DNA of 5,652 nt from Lentimicrobiaceae bacterium (GCA_007119395.1 SKPS01000165.1:1-5652), one strand, 5' to 3'; counted from the stretch's first letter, positions 1-5,652 are shown. Translations and numbers: made by a program. The notes: generated by a model from the sequence alone, not told the origin.

Positions 1-60
1 AGGTGCTTCAGCGAACCAGAAACTCATTGATTCTATATGATTTAACAGCAGAGTACAAAA

Positions 61-99
61 AATCATAATCAATCATACCGGATCTGCGTCATCAGCGTT
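61..99 (-). repeat. Short nonamer-type intergenic repeat element
   Basis: Two kinds of short repeat lie side by side. On the plus strand AATCAT occurs at 61-66 and 71-76. It is followed by two 9-base units, ATCTGCGTC (82-90) and ATCAGCGTT (91-99), that match at 7 of 9 positions. Read on the minus strand this becomes an ACGCWGATG-like pair followed by two TATGATT-like units. I have an impression from memory that similar ACGCAGATG/TATGATT strings recur between genes in Bacteroidetes and other bacteria, but this window has only one copy. The element's function and borders are not defined. Confidence 0.35.
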
Positions 100-151
100 C
101 CATTCTAATCCCAAAGAAACCAAACTTATAAATCCCGGTACAGGCAATGCA

Positions 152-166
152 CCCTGCCCCCCACCC
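152..166 (-). other. C-rich run, possible G-quadruplex on minus strand
   Basis: The plus strand reads CCC, TG, CCCCCC, A, CCC, so the minus strand carries runs of three, six and three G separated by one or two bases. This could fold into a G-quadruplex on the minus strand or an i-motif on the plus strand. It ends 27 bases before the probable -7 box of the ABC operon, near where the polymerase would contact upstream DNA. A regulatory role is speculation; the run is the visible fact. Confidence 0.3.
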
Positions 167-193
167 AGATTCCGTTTATTTACCCAAAACCCC

Positions 194-201
194 TATTTTT
201 G
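194..201 (+). promoter_or_regulatory. Probable Bacteroidetes-type -7 box for the ABC operon
   Basis: TATTTTTG matches the Bacteroidetes primary sigma factor -7 consensus TAnnTTTG at every fixed position. The expected -33 element (TTTG or TTG about 19 bases upstream) is poor: only TTCCG at 170-174 or TTTA at 175-178 lie in range. Transcription would begin near 208 and give a leader of about 50 bases before the ATG at 261. The box is the only good candidate ahead of the operon. TTGACA at 204-209 looks like an E. coli -35 box, but no -10 hexamer follows at the right distance. Confidence 0.5.
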
Positions 202-260
202 CGTTGACAACAACACATTCCAAAAACAAACAAAACGTCTGCAACAACCGTTAGAATATC

Positions 261-932
261 ATGATCCACGCACACCACATCACCAAATCGTATCGCACTG
301 CCCTGAGGAGAGTCTCCCGGAAGGTATTGGACCAGCTCACTCTCGATGTCTCCGCCGGAGAGCGCATTGCCATCATGGGTCCTTCGGGGAGCGGCAAGAC
401 CACCTTGCTTAACCTTCTCTCTTCCATCGACACCCCTGACGAAGGGACCATCGTGGTTGACGGGGTCACGCTGGGCGGTATGTCGCAGCAGGAGATCCTT
501 CGTTACCGTAACCACCAGGTGGGTTTTGTGTTTCAGTTTCACCGGCTGCTGCCGCAGTGCACTTTATGGGAGAACGTTTTGTTGCCGACTCTGGCTGACG
601 GGAAGCCTTCAGCGGAGACCCTCGATCGTGGGCAGGCCTTGCTGGAGCGGCTGGGCATCGCCGGGGTGCAGCATCAGTTCCCGGGTGAGCTCTCGGGGGG
701 CGAATGCCAACGTGCCGCCGTGGCCAGGGCGCTCATCAACGCCCCGAAGGTGCTCCTGGCCGACGAACCCACCGGCTCCCTCGACCGTGCCAACGCCTTC
801 AACCTGATGGAGCTGCTCATCACACTGCAGGCTGAGACCGGCATCACCATGGTGACCGCAACCCACTCGCACGAAATCGCACAGATGATGCAGAAAACAT
901 ACACCCTCACCGACGGAAAGCTCACGCTATGA
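261..932 (+). CDS. ABC transporter ATP-binding protein, MacB/LolD/FtsE type
   Basis: This 223-residue cytoplasmic ATPase should energise the permease encoded directly downstream. All nucleotide-binding motifs are present and look intact: an aromatic A-loop residue (Y11), Walker A GPSGSGKTT (40-48), Q-loop Q92 in VFQFHRLLP, signature LSGGE (144-148), Walker B VLLADEP with D168 and catalytic E169 (164-170), D-loop SLD (173-175) and switch H202. Length and motif style fit the MacB/LolD/FtsE/YbbA subfamily, which pairs with FtsX-type permeases. One small oddity is C149 directly after the signature, where this subfamily usually has Gln (LSGGQQQR or LSGGEQQR). The ATG at 261 gives the family's usual N-terminus (IHAHHITKSY). 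No clear Shine-Dalgarno sequence precedes it, which is normal in Bacteroidetes. The TGA stop overlaps the next start (ATGA), implying translational coupling. The substrate cannot be read from this subunit. The family assignment is firm; a specific name such as LolD or YbbA is not justified. Confidence 0.95.
   Translation: MIHAHHITKSYRTALRRVSRKVLDQLTLDVSAGERIAIMGPSGSGKTTLLNLLSSIDTPDEGTIVVDGVTLGGMSQQEILRYRNHQVGFVFQFHRLLPQCTLWENVLLPTLADGKPSAETLDRGQALLERLGIAGVQHQFPGELSGGECQRAAVARALINAPKVLLADEPTGSLDRANAFNLMELLITLQAETGITMVTATHSHEIAQMMQKTYTLTDGKLTL
915..920 (+). promoter_or_regulatory. Weak ribosome binding site before the permease
   Basis: GGAAAG ends eight bases before the permease ATG at 929 and lies inside the end of the ATPase gene. 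Together with the ATGA stop/start overlap it supports the chosen start and re-initiation by ribosomes finishing the ATPase. The match to a Shine-Dalgarno sequence is partial. Confidence 0.35.
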
Positions 933-3900
933 ATCGCTACCACACCTTCACGCTGCGGCAGCTGATCCGGCGGTCGCTGATTCATTTCCGGGGCGAAGGG
1001 ATGGCCACCGCTGCCGGCATCGCCATCGCCACAGCCATCCTGTGTGGCGCCCTGGTCATAGGGGATTCGTTGCAGGCCTCCCTGCTGAAGAGTGTCACGC
1101 AGAGGCTGGGCGAGACCACCCACACCGTGACCGCCGGGGAGCGGGTCTTCACACGCGGACTGGCAGAGCGGATGGCACAGCAACCTGATCTCCTCACCTC
1201 CGCTATAATGCAAACCTCCGGTGTGGCGTCTGTACAAGGGACCGACCTGCGGGTAAACGACGTACAGGTGTGGGGTATCGAAGATTCGTTTCACGAGGTG
1301 ACGGGCGGGATGCACTTCTCTCCGGAGGGGGGCGAGGCGGTGATCAACAGGAAGTTGGCAAAAGCCCTCGACGTGGCACCGGGCGACTACCTGCTGCTCC
1401 GTATCCGCACCCGTGATGCCATCGCCGACAACACACCGTTCGTCTCAACCGCCAACCAGTCGATCAGTCGCCGCATGAAAGTGGCTGCTGTCATCGATCC
1501 TGAGCAGGGAGGTAACTTCCACCTCCGCAGCGAACAGACCACTCCGACGAATCTCTTCGTGCCCATCACCTGGCTCAACCGGATCATGGGCACCCCCGAT
1601 GCCGCCAACCTGGTGCTGGTAAGGGATGAAACCGGCAGGAGCACCGACGACCTTACGACAATGCTCAACGACGCATGGCACCCCGCCGACGGGAACCTCC
1701 GCCTCAAACACCTTCCGGAGGAGAACGGATGGCTCCTCGCCTCCGACAGGGTCTTCATCGACCCACACCTGGCGGAAGCGATCACCTACCGGTTCCCGGG
1801 AGCACACCGCCACCTCACCTACTTCGCAAACACGATCAGATCCGAAAAAGGGGAGACACCTTACTCCTTCGTCACCGCCACTGACCGCGCTGAACCACCC
1901 TTCGACAACCTCAGCGGCCACGAGGCCATTATCAGCCGGTGGGTGGCCGATGACCTGGAGCTGGCGGTGGGTGACACCTTCGAGATCCTTTACTACCTGA
2001 TGGGGCCGTTGCGGGAGCTGGAGGAGACACACAGTCGCTTCGTGGTGAAGCACATCCTGCCGATGGAAGCGGTCCGGAGAGACAGCGTGCTGATGCCCCA
2101 TCTGCCCGGACTCTCCGACGCGGGTAGTTGCGCCGGATGGGATGCCGGCGTGCCGGTAGACCTGGAGAGGATCCGGCAGAAAGATGAAGACTACTGGTCA
2201 GCATACCGTGGAACACCCAAGGTGTTTATCGCGCTGGAGAAGGGGCAAAAACTATGGCAGAACCGTTTCGGCGCTTACACCGCCTTCGTGATCCCCGGCG
2301 GCCCTGAAGAGGAGGAGGTGCTGCAAGTTGCCCTTGGGAAAGAGGTGGATCCCTCGCAGATCGGATTCACGGTGAACGGCGTCAGAGAAGAGGGTATCAG
2401 GGCCGCACGCGGCGGGGTGGACTTCGGTCAGCTCTTTGCCGCACTTGGGTCCTTTATCATCCTGTCGGGGTTGCTCCTCACCTTTCTCCTGTTGCTGTTC
2501 AACCTGAAGAAGCGTGAAGAGGAGATCAAAACCTTCACCACGGTAGGGTTTCCGGCCGGAACGATCAAGAGGATTTTCCTGTCGGAAGCGGTGGTGATCT
2601 CTCTGGCCGGAGCATTGTTGGGGGTGCTCGTCGCCGTGGTGTACAGCCATGGGGTGTTCTATGCCCTCAACCACCTGTGGCACGACATCGTGAGAACCGA
2701 CACCCTCATTCTCCGGTTCCGTCCTGCAGTGCTGATGATGGGAGGTGTAGCCGGACTGGTGCCGGGCATCATCGTGGTGTATGCCACCCTCAACAGGTAT
2801 ATCAAACGATACACCGGCAATACACTGCATCATAAAGAAGCGCTACCACAGGCAGCAAAAAGCAGACGGCGGTCTTATGTCCCTCTCTTTTTGGTGATGC
2901 TTGCCATAGCTACCCTCTTTATCGCCTATCTTACCGCTTCGCAACGTTTCGATGCCTATCTGTGGTGGTTTGTCGCCGGAGGGGTGCTGCTGGCCGCACT
3001 CCTGAGCGGGTTTCTGGTGTACCTGCACCGCATCCCCTCCCCTGCCCCGTCGCTCACCTCAACACATGACCTCATCATCAAGAACCTCCGCCGCAACCCC
3101 TGGCGCAGCTTCACCATCGTCACCTTGCTGGCAGTGGGCACCTTCACGATACTGGTCACCGCCGCCAACCACCGCAGCCTCCCCGACATGAACGACCCGC
3201 AAAGTGGCACGGGAGGCTTCCGCTGGATCGCTGAGACCTCCATCCCCATCCTGCACAACCTGAACGACCCTGAAATCCTCGAAGAGTATGCTCTGGATGA
3301 GGAGCTAAGGTTTGTCCCTTTCTTCACCGCCTTCGAAGACGATGCCAGCTGCCTGAACCTCAATAGGGTGGCCAACCCGAGAATCATTGGTGTCAACCCA
3401 ACGATGCTATACGGAAGATTCCGGTTTACCGGTCGTACAGCGCGACAGACGGAGGGTGACCCCTGGAGTCTGCTCCAACGCCCGATGGATGGCGTGGTGC
3501 CTGCCGTGGCCGACCTGAGCGTGATACGGTGGGGACTGGGCCTCAATGTGGGCGACACACTCCACTACCGGAGTGCCACGGGCGAAGTGGTGAAGCTGCT
3601 GCTGGTCGCAGGACTTGAAAACTCGGTCTTTCAGGGCAATGTGATCATCGCCGATCACCATTTCCTGCCCCATTTCCCCACATCTGCAGGTGCGAGACTC
3701 TTCCTGGTAGACGACCCCCAGCACACCGAAGAGGCGGAGATGCTCGCCGACGCCTTTCGTGACCACGGGTGGAGCATGGAGACCACCCCTGAACGACTCG
3801 CAAGGTTCCAGTCGGTAGAGAACACCTACCTGGCGATCTTCTTCTGGATAGGTGCTCTCGGGATGCTGGTGGGAACCATCGGGCTGGCCATCTTTATCGC

Positions 3901-4177
3901 CGGCACCTTGGTGGAACGCGCCAAAGAGACCCATCTCCTCAGTACGCTGGGATACCCGACCCGTAAGGTGTTTCGCATCTACTTCACCGAAAACTTCATC
4001 CTGCTCACCACCGGAATCGTGGCCGGGATCCTCACCGCCACCCTCGCCACCATCCCCTCCTTCATCGGGAAAGCGCACCAGATCACCCCGATGAATATCG
4101 TGATCATACTTGGTTTTCTCTGGCTCAACGGTACCGGATGGATTTGGGGAATTGTAAGGAAGAGGGTTGAAAAATAG
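929..4177 (+). CDS. Large FtsX/MacB-type ABC transporter permease, 10 TM, 1082 residues
   Basis: This is the inner-membrane partner of the upstream ATPase. Hydrophobic segments lie at about 25-46, 503-526, 552-577, 598-620, 650-670, 677-699, 727-747, 967-992, 1021-1045 and 1054-1076. That gives ten helices, with two periplasmic domains at about 47-502 and 748-966. Two FtsX domains are visible. The cytoplasmic coupling segments 529-553 and 996-1020 match each other (REEEIKTFTTVGFPAGTIKR against RAKETHLLSTLGYPTRKVFR), and each is followed by hydrophobic helices. This is the 10-helix layout of YbbP-like type VII ABC permeases, which do mechanical work on periplasmic or membrane substrates rather than forming a classic channel. 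At 1082 residues it is longer than YbbP (about 800), and the excess is in the first periplasmic domain (about 455 residues). That domain has an internal duplication (136-153 and 332-349) and a block rich in Trp, Asp and Arg (391-451). No adaptor or outer-membrane partner is in the window. The substrate is unknown; lipid, lipoprotein or peptide export are all possible. The frame is intact and the GC content is high (about 53-65% in sampled lines). Confidence 0.93.
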   Translation: MNRYHTFTLRQLIRRSLIHFRGEGMATAAGIAIATAILCGALVIGDSLQASLLKSVTQRLGETTHTVTAGERVFTRGLAERMAQQPDLLTSAIMQTSGVASVQGTDLRVNDVQVWGIEDSFHEVTGGMHFSPEGGEAVINRKLAKALDVAPGDYLLLRIRTRDAIADNTPFVSTANQSISRRMKVAAVIDPEQGGNFHLRSEQTTPTNLFVPITWLNRIMGTPDAANLVLVRDETGRSTDDLTTMLNDAWHPADGNLRLKHLPEENGWLLASDRVFIDPHLAEAITYRFPGAHRHLTYFANTIRSEKGETPYSFVTATDRAEPPFDNLSGHEAIISRWVADDLELAVGDTFEILYYLMGPLRELEETHSRFVVKHILPMEAVRRDSVLMPHLPGLSDAGSCAGWDAGVPVDLERIRQKDEDYWSAYRGTPKVFIALEKGQKLWQNRFGAYTAFVIPGGPEEEEVLQVALGKEVDPSQIGFTVNGVREEGIRAARGGVDFGQLFAALGSFIILSGLLLTFLLLLFNLKKREEEIKTFTTVGFPAGTIKRIFLSEAVVISLAGALLGVLVAVVYSHGVFYALNHLWHDIVRTDTLILRFRPAVLMMGGVAGLVPGIIVVYATLNRYIKRYTGNTLHHKEALPQAAKSRRRSYVPLFLVMLAIATLFIAYLTASQRFDAYLWWFVAGGVLLAALLSGFLVYLHRIPSPAPSLTSTHDLIIKNLRRNPWRSFTIVTLLAVGTFTILVTAANHRSLPDMNDPQSGTGGFRWIAETSIPILHNLNDPEILEEYALDEELRFVPFFTAFEDDASCLNLNRVANPRIIGVNPTMLYGRFRFTGRTARQTEGDPWSLLQRPMDGVVPAVADLSVIRWGLGLNVGDTLHYRSATGEVVKLLLVAGLENSVFQGNVIIADHHFLPHFPTSAGARLFLVDDPQHTEEAEMLADAFRDHGWSMETTPERLARFQSVENTYLAIFFWIGALGMLVGTIGLAIFIAGTLVERAKETHLLSTLGYPTRKVFRIYFTENFILLTTGIVAGILTATLATIPSFIGKAHQITPMNIVIILGFLWLNGTGWIWGIVRKRVEK

Positions 4178-4186
4178 GTTGAAAAA
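4165..4186 (+). repeat. 10-bp direct repeat spanning the permease stop codon
   Basis: GGTTGAAAAA occurs at 4165-4174 and again at 4177-4186 with a period of 12 bases, separated by TA. The first copy encodes the last residues (VEK) and the second begins with the final G of the TAG stop. It looks like a recent small tandem duplication at the gene end. No function is evident. Confidence 0.6.
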
Positions 4187-4199
4187 ACGGTCTAACCGT
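4187..4199 (+). terminator. Small hairpin just after the permease, weak terminator candidate
   Basis: ACGGT (4187-4191) and ACCGT (4195-4199) are perfect inverted copies around a 3-base loop, ten bases after the permease stop and preceded by an A run. No U tract follows at once; the nearest T run is TTTTTT at 4239-4244. A second ACCGT (4211-4215) could pair instead. It may stabilise the mRNA end or be a by-product of the repeats, so terminator function is uncertain. Confidence 0.25.
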
Positions 4200-4254
4200 C
4201 TAATTGTCTAACCGTCTAATTATCTGTTGGTTTAATTGTTTTTTCGTTTAACGA
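4191..4254 (+). repeat. Octamer tandem repeat tract, consensus TYTAAYYG
   Basis: Eight consecutive 8-base units can be read without a gap: TCTAACCG, TCTAATTG, TCTAACCG, TCTAATTA, TCTGTTGG, TTTAATTG, TTTTTTCG, TTTAACGA. The first four alternate between CCG and TTG/TTA endings, giving a 16-base super-period, and later units decay. The tract starts 14 bases after the permease stop. The unit is not a multiple of three, and stop codons occur, so it is not coding. Confidence 0.75.
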
Positions 4255-4269
4255 TGCAAAACATTTGCA
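4245..4269. repeat. Adjacent small inverted repeats between the two octamer tracts
   Basis: Two palindromic elements sit side by side: CGTT-T-AACG at 4245-4253, and TGCAAA (4255-4260) with TTTGCA (4264-4269) around a 3-base loop. Both are perfect but short and AT-rich. They lie at the junction of the two octamer tracts, where the repeat unit changes and the phase shifts by two bases. They could be protein-binding sites or part of a weak terminator for the minus-strand gene. Confidence 0.45.
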
Positions 4270-4320
4270 CATTAACACATCTGCACATCTGCACATTAGC
4301 TTCCCTCACATCCTCACATC
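4265..4320 (-). repeat. Second octamer tract, CTGCACAT-like units
   Basis: Seven 8-base units read without a gap on the plus strand: TTGCACAT, TAACACAT, CTGCACAT, CTGCACAT, TAGCTTCC, CTCACATC, CTCACATC. On the minus strand these are ATGTGCAG- and GATGTGAG-type units starting four bases after the stop of the minus-strand gene, so the tract would be in its 3' untranslated region. The unit sequence differs from that of the neighbouring tract but the period is the same. Confidence 0.7.
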
Positions 4321-4324
4321 CCTC

Positions 4325-5652
4325 TTATTCTCTCATCAGCTCCCCATACTTCTTGTAGAGGGTTTGCGGAGTGTAAGTCATCACCTCGATGTTACCTTCA
4401 GTGCGATATCGTACCAACGGATTCCGGCCAAACTCGGCCGGGTAAAAATAGCGCAAAAACAGCCGGTTTGTATCAGCAATTATATAGGCCTTGTTTTCAA
4501 GCTGATAAAGCTCAACCGTTCGCATGGTGGATTCAATATCGGGGTCAAAGAAAAGGTAGCGTACATTCAGTTCGCCAAATTGCTCATGGTTCATGCGGTA
4601 GGACTCCATTAAAAACGATAGGACATGGGAACATGCACCTTCCATGCTATACATTATTATGCGGGAATCATTCTGGAGACCAAAGTTTTTTAAGTATTTG
4701 GCCAATCGCTGGTCATAGTTCAATTCGTTGAGAGTTTGGTCAAAAGGGGAATTTGGCTTGGGAATAAGCAGGTTCCGCTCCATGTAAGTTATAGAACGTC
4801 GCCTGGCTTTCCCGGGCTTTACCCTGAGCATGGTTTCTGCATTCTTATATCTTATGCACAACTGGTTTTTGTAGTTCAGGAAAAAGAAACCCAGCACCGA
4901 GGTGTCTTTGAAGAAGTATCCTTGTTCTTCGAAGTCCTTGTCAAAAAACTGAACCATTTCAAAGGGTTCATAGTCTTTGTAATCCCGAACATTGATTCGT
5001 CTAAAGTACATGCCATATTCTGGCAGGTAACGAGGTAAGTGATAGTTGACCTTTTGTGTCCCTTGTGTTATTTTGCGATCATTGCTGAACAACGCACCAC
5101 CATATGAAAAAAGCATTTTGGTTGAATCTCCATACAGGTCATAAAGGTATACCGCTGGAGAGGAAGGGAAATGGTACAAAAGAGTACTGTCTGACAGCAA
5201 CGAAAACCATGTTGCAAATCCCCCCTCGTATTCAGGGAATTCCCCGTTAACTAAATCGTCTGGTGGAAAGACATTTAGCATCTTTATGGTTTTGGACGTT
5301 AAATCAAGAGATGCAATCGTTCTTATTTTTAACTCCCCCAACCATGTACGAGACTGTTCGGGGGTATAATCAATGTAGAAGTTTAGGAATAGGTTGTTCT
5401 TTAATATTCGATTGCCTGTGATAGCGTCAGCGGATAGATTTATGCATGGATAGTTCGAGCCATTACAGATATAAAGAATACTGTCTAAATCGTATTGATT
5501 CAAGATCACCCCATTTTTGTCCAGTAGATAGATGTCGCTAAAATCAGGTTTAGATTTCCTGTTTTGCAAAACTACCCCTCTATCGATTATTAAAAATACG
5601 GAGTCATGGTTGTGATAATATAGTTGACTTACATATCGTCCCATTTCATTTA
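4325..5652 (-). CDS. Partial beta-propeller protein with C-terminal thioredoxin-like region
   Basis: The frame runs from beyond the right edge to a TAA at 4325-4327, with at least 441 residues visible. The first in-frame ATG is at 5642-5644, but the frame stays open upstream (N-E-M) and no signal peptide follows that Met, so the true start is probably outside the window. Numbering from that Met, residues 1 to about 290 show repeated beta strands with aromatic/Asp pairs (IYLLDKNG, VYLYDLYGD, VQFFDKD, FFLNYKNQLCIRYKN). This fits the six-bladed beta-propeller lipoproteins of Bacteroidetes (DUF4221/BF3164-like). Residues about 326-426 look like a separate domain: strand RIIMYS, then EGACSHV with C338, a helix, strand VRYLFF, then IIADTNRLFLRYF, NPLVRY with P409, and EGNIEVM. 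That order resembles a thioredoxin fold with the second active-site cysteine replaced (V341). Such proteins are usually exported and held at the cell surface or in the periplasm. The function is unknown. GC content is about 40%, well below the ABC operon. The propeller call is moderate; the thioredoxin-like call is tentative. Confidence 0.6.
   Translation of the reverse strand, partial: NEMGRYVSQLYYHNHDSVFLIIDRGVVLQNRKSKPDFSDIYLLDKNGVILNQYDLDSILYICNGSNYPCINLSADAITGNRILKNNLFLNFYIDYTPEQSRTWLGELKIRTIASLDLTSKTIKMLNVFPPDDLVNGEFPEYEGGFATWFSLLSDSTLLYHFPSSPAVYLYDLYGDSTKMLFSYGGALFSNDRKITQGTQKVNYHLPRYLPEYGMYFRRINVRDYKDYEPFEMVQFFDKDFEEQGYFFKDTSVLGFFFLNYKNQLCIRYKNAETMLRVKPGKARRRSITYMERNLLIPKPNSPFDQTLNELNYDQRLAKYLKNFGLQNDSRIIMYSMEGACSHVLSFLMESYRMNHEQFGELNVRYLFFDPDIESTMRTVELYQLENKAYIIADTNRLFLRYFYPAEFGRNPLVRYRTEGNIEVMTYTPQTLYKKYGELMRE

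Larger units (their letters stand above)
1..193. other. Upstream intergenic region, no supported gene
   Basis: No gene can be supported in this stretch. All three plus-strand frames close early: stops at 28-30, 38-40 and 66-68. The first bases could be the tail of an upstream gene, but two frames give equally plausible short C-termini and nothing decides between them. On the minus strand an ATG at 25-27 could open a gene leaving the window (MSFWFAEAP), which is too short to judge. The stretch holds a repeat-like element at about 61-99, a C-rich run at 152-166, and below it the probable promoter of the ABC operon. Confidence 0.5.
4178..4324. other. Convergent intergenic region made of short repeats
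   Basis: The 147 bases between the permease and the minus-strand gene hold no credible gene. They consist of a small hairpin, an 8-bp repeat tract based on TCTAAYYG, a pair of small palindromes, and a second 8-bp tract based on CTGCACAT. The convergent layout calls for termination of both transcripts here, yet no strong GC-rich hairpin with a long U tract was found for either direction. Confidence 0.7.

Noticed and set aside
2..68. C-terminal end of an upstream plus-strand gene
   Set aside because: Two frames give plausible tails (stops at 38-40 and 66-68) and there is too little sequence to choose or to confirm any gene.
76..140. TACCGG (76-81) and CCGGTA (135-140) as an operator or long inverted repeat
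   Set aside because: Six bases at 53-base separation is easily chance and there is no further pairing between them.
204..209. TTGACA as an E. coli-like -35 box
   Set aside because: No -10 hexamer follows at 16-18 bases (the sequence there is A/C-rich), and the Bacteroidetes-type box nearby is a better fit.
180..542. Minus-strand open frame of 120 codons opposite the start of the ATPase gene
   Set aside because: It lies antisense to an ATPase with every motif intact, has no recognisable domain and mostly mirrors the high-GC coding strand.
1445..2101. Minus-strand open frame of about 218 codons inside the permease gene
   Set aside because: High-GC genes routinely give long open antisense frames. 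Composition is atypical for a protein and the plus frame is uninterrupted with convincing domains.
4191..4320. The octamer tracts as a CRISPR array
   Set aside because: Units are 8 bases, directly abutting, with no unique spacers and no cas genes nearby.
4265..4612. Plus-strand open frame starting in the CTGCACAT tract
   Set aside because: Its first codons are translated repeat and the rest is antisense to the propeller gene, with no domain.
5642..5644. This ATG as the true start of the propeller gene
   Set aside because: The frame is open to the window edge, no signal peptide follows, and no clear ribosome binding site is visible, so the gene is treated as truncated.

Overview
The window looks like chromosomal DNA of a member of the Bacteroidetes, probably Bacteroidales. 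The evidence is a perfect TAnnTTTG-type -7 promoter box upstream of the first gene, no strong Shine-Dalgarno sequence before its start, a beta-propeller protein of a type common in that phylum, and short-period intergenic repeats. The genus cannot be fixed from the sequence.

Layout. Bases 1-260 are non-coding as far as can be seen. They hold a small repeat element (about 61-99), a C-rich run (152-166) and the likely promoter (194-201). Bases 261-932 encode the ATPase of a MacB/LolD/FtsE-type ABC transporter. Its stop overlaps the start of a 1082-residue FtsX/MacB-type permease (929-4177), so the two form a tightly coupled two-gene operon resembling the ybbA-ybbP arrangement. Bases 4178-4324 separate two convergent genes and are built almost entirely of two families of 8-bp tandem repeats plus small inverted repeats. 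Bases 4325-5652 hold, on the minus strand, the 3' part of a gene for a probable exported beta-propeller protein with a C-terminal domain that resembles a degenerate thioredoxin fold. Its 5' end lies beyond the window.

How the genes fit together. The ATPase and permease should assemble as a type VII ABC system: two ATPases plus a 10-helix permease with two FtsX-type halves, using ATP hydrolysis in the cytoplasm to drive movements of large periplasmic domains. The substrate is unknown, and no membrane-fusion or outer-membrane partner is visible. The propeller gene faces the operon, has a much lower GC content, and shows no sign of being functionally linked to it.

The most notable points are the oversized, internally repetitive periplasmic part of the permease with its highly distinctive conserved-looking block, the octamer-repeat intergenic region, and the propeller/thioredoxin-like fusion with a single remaining active-site-like cysteine. 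No CRISPR array, transposase, tRNA or rRNA was seen.
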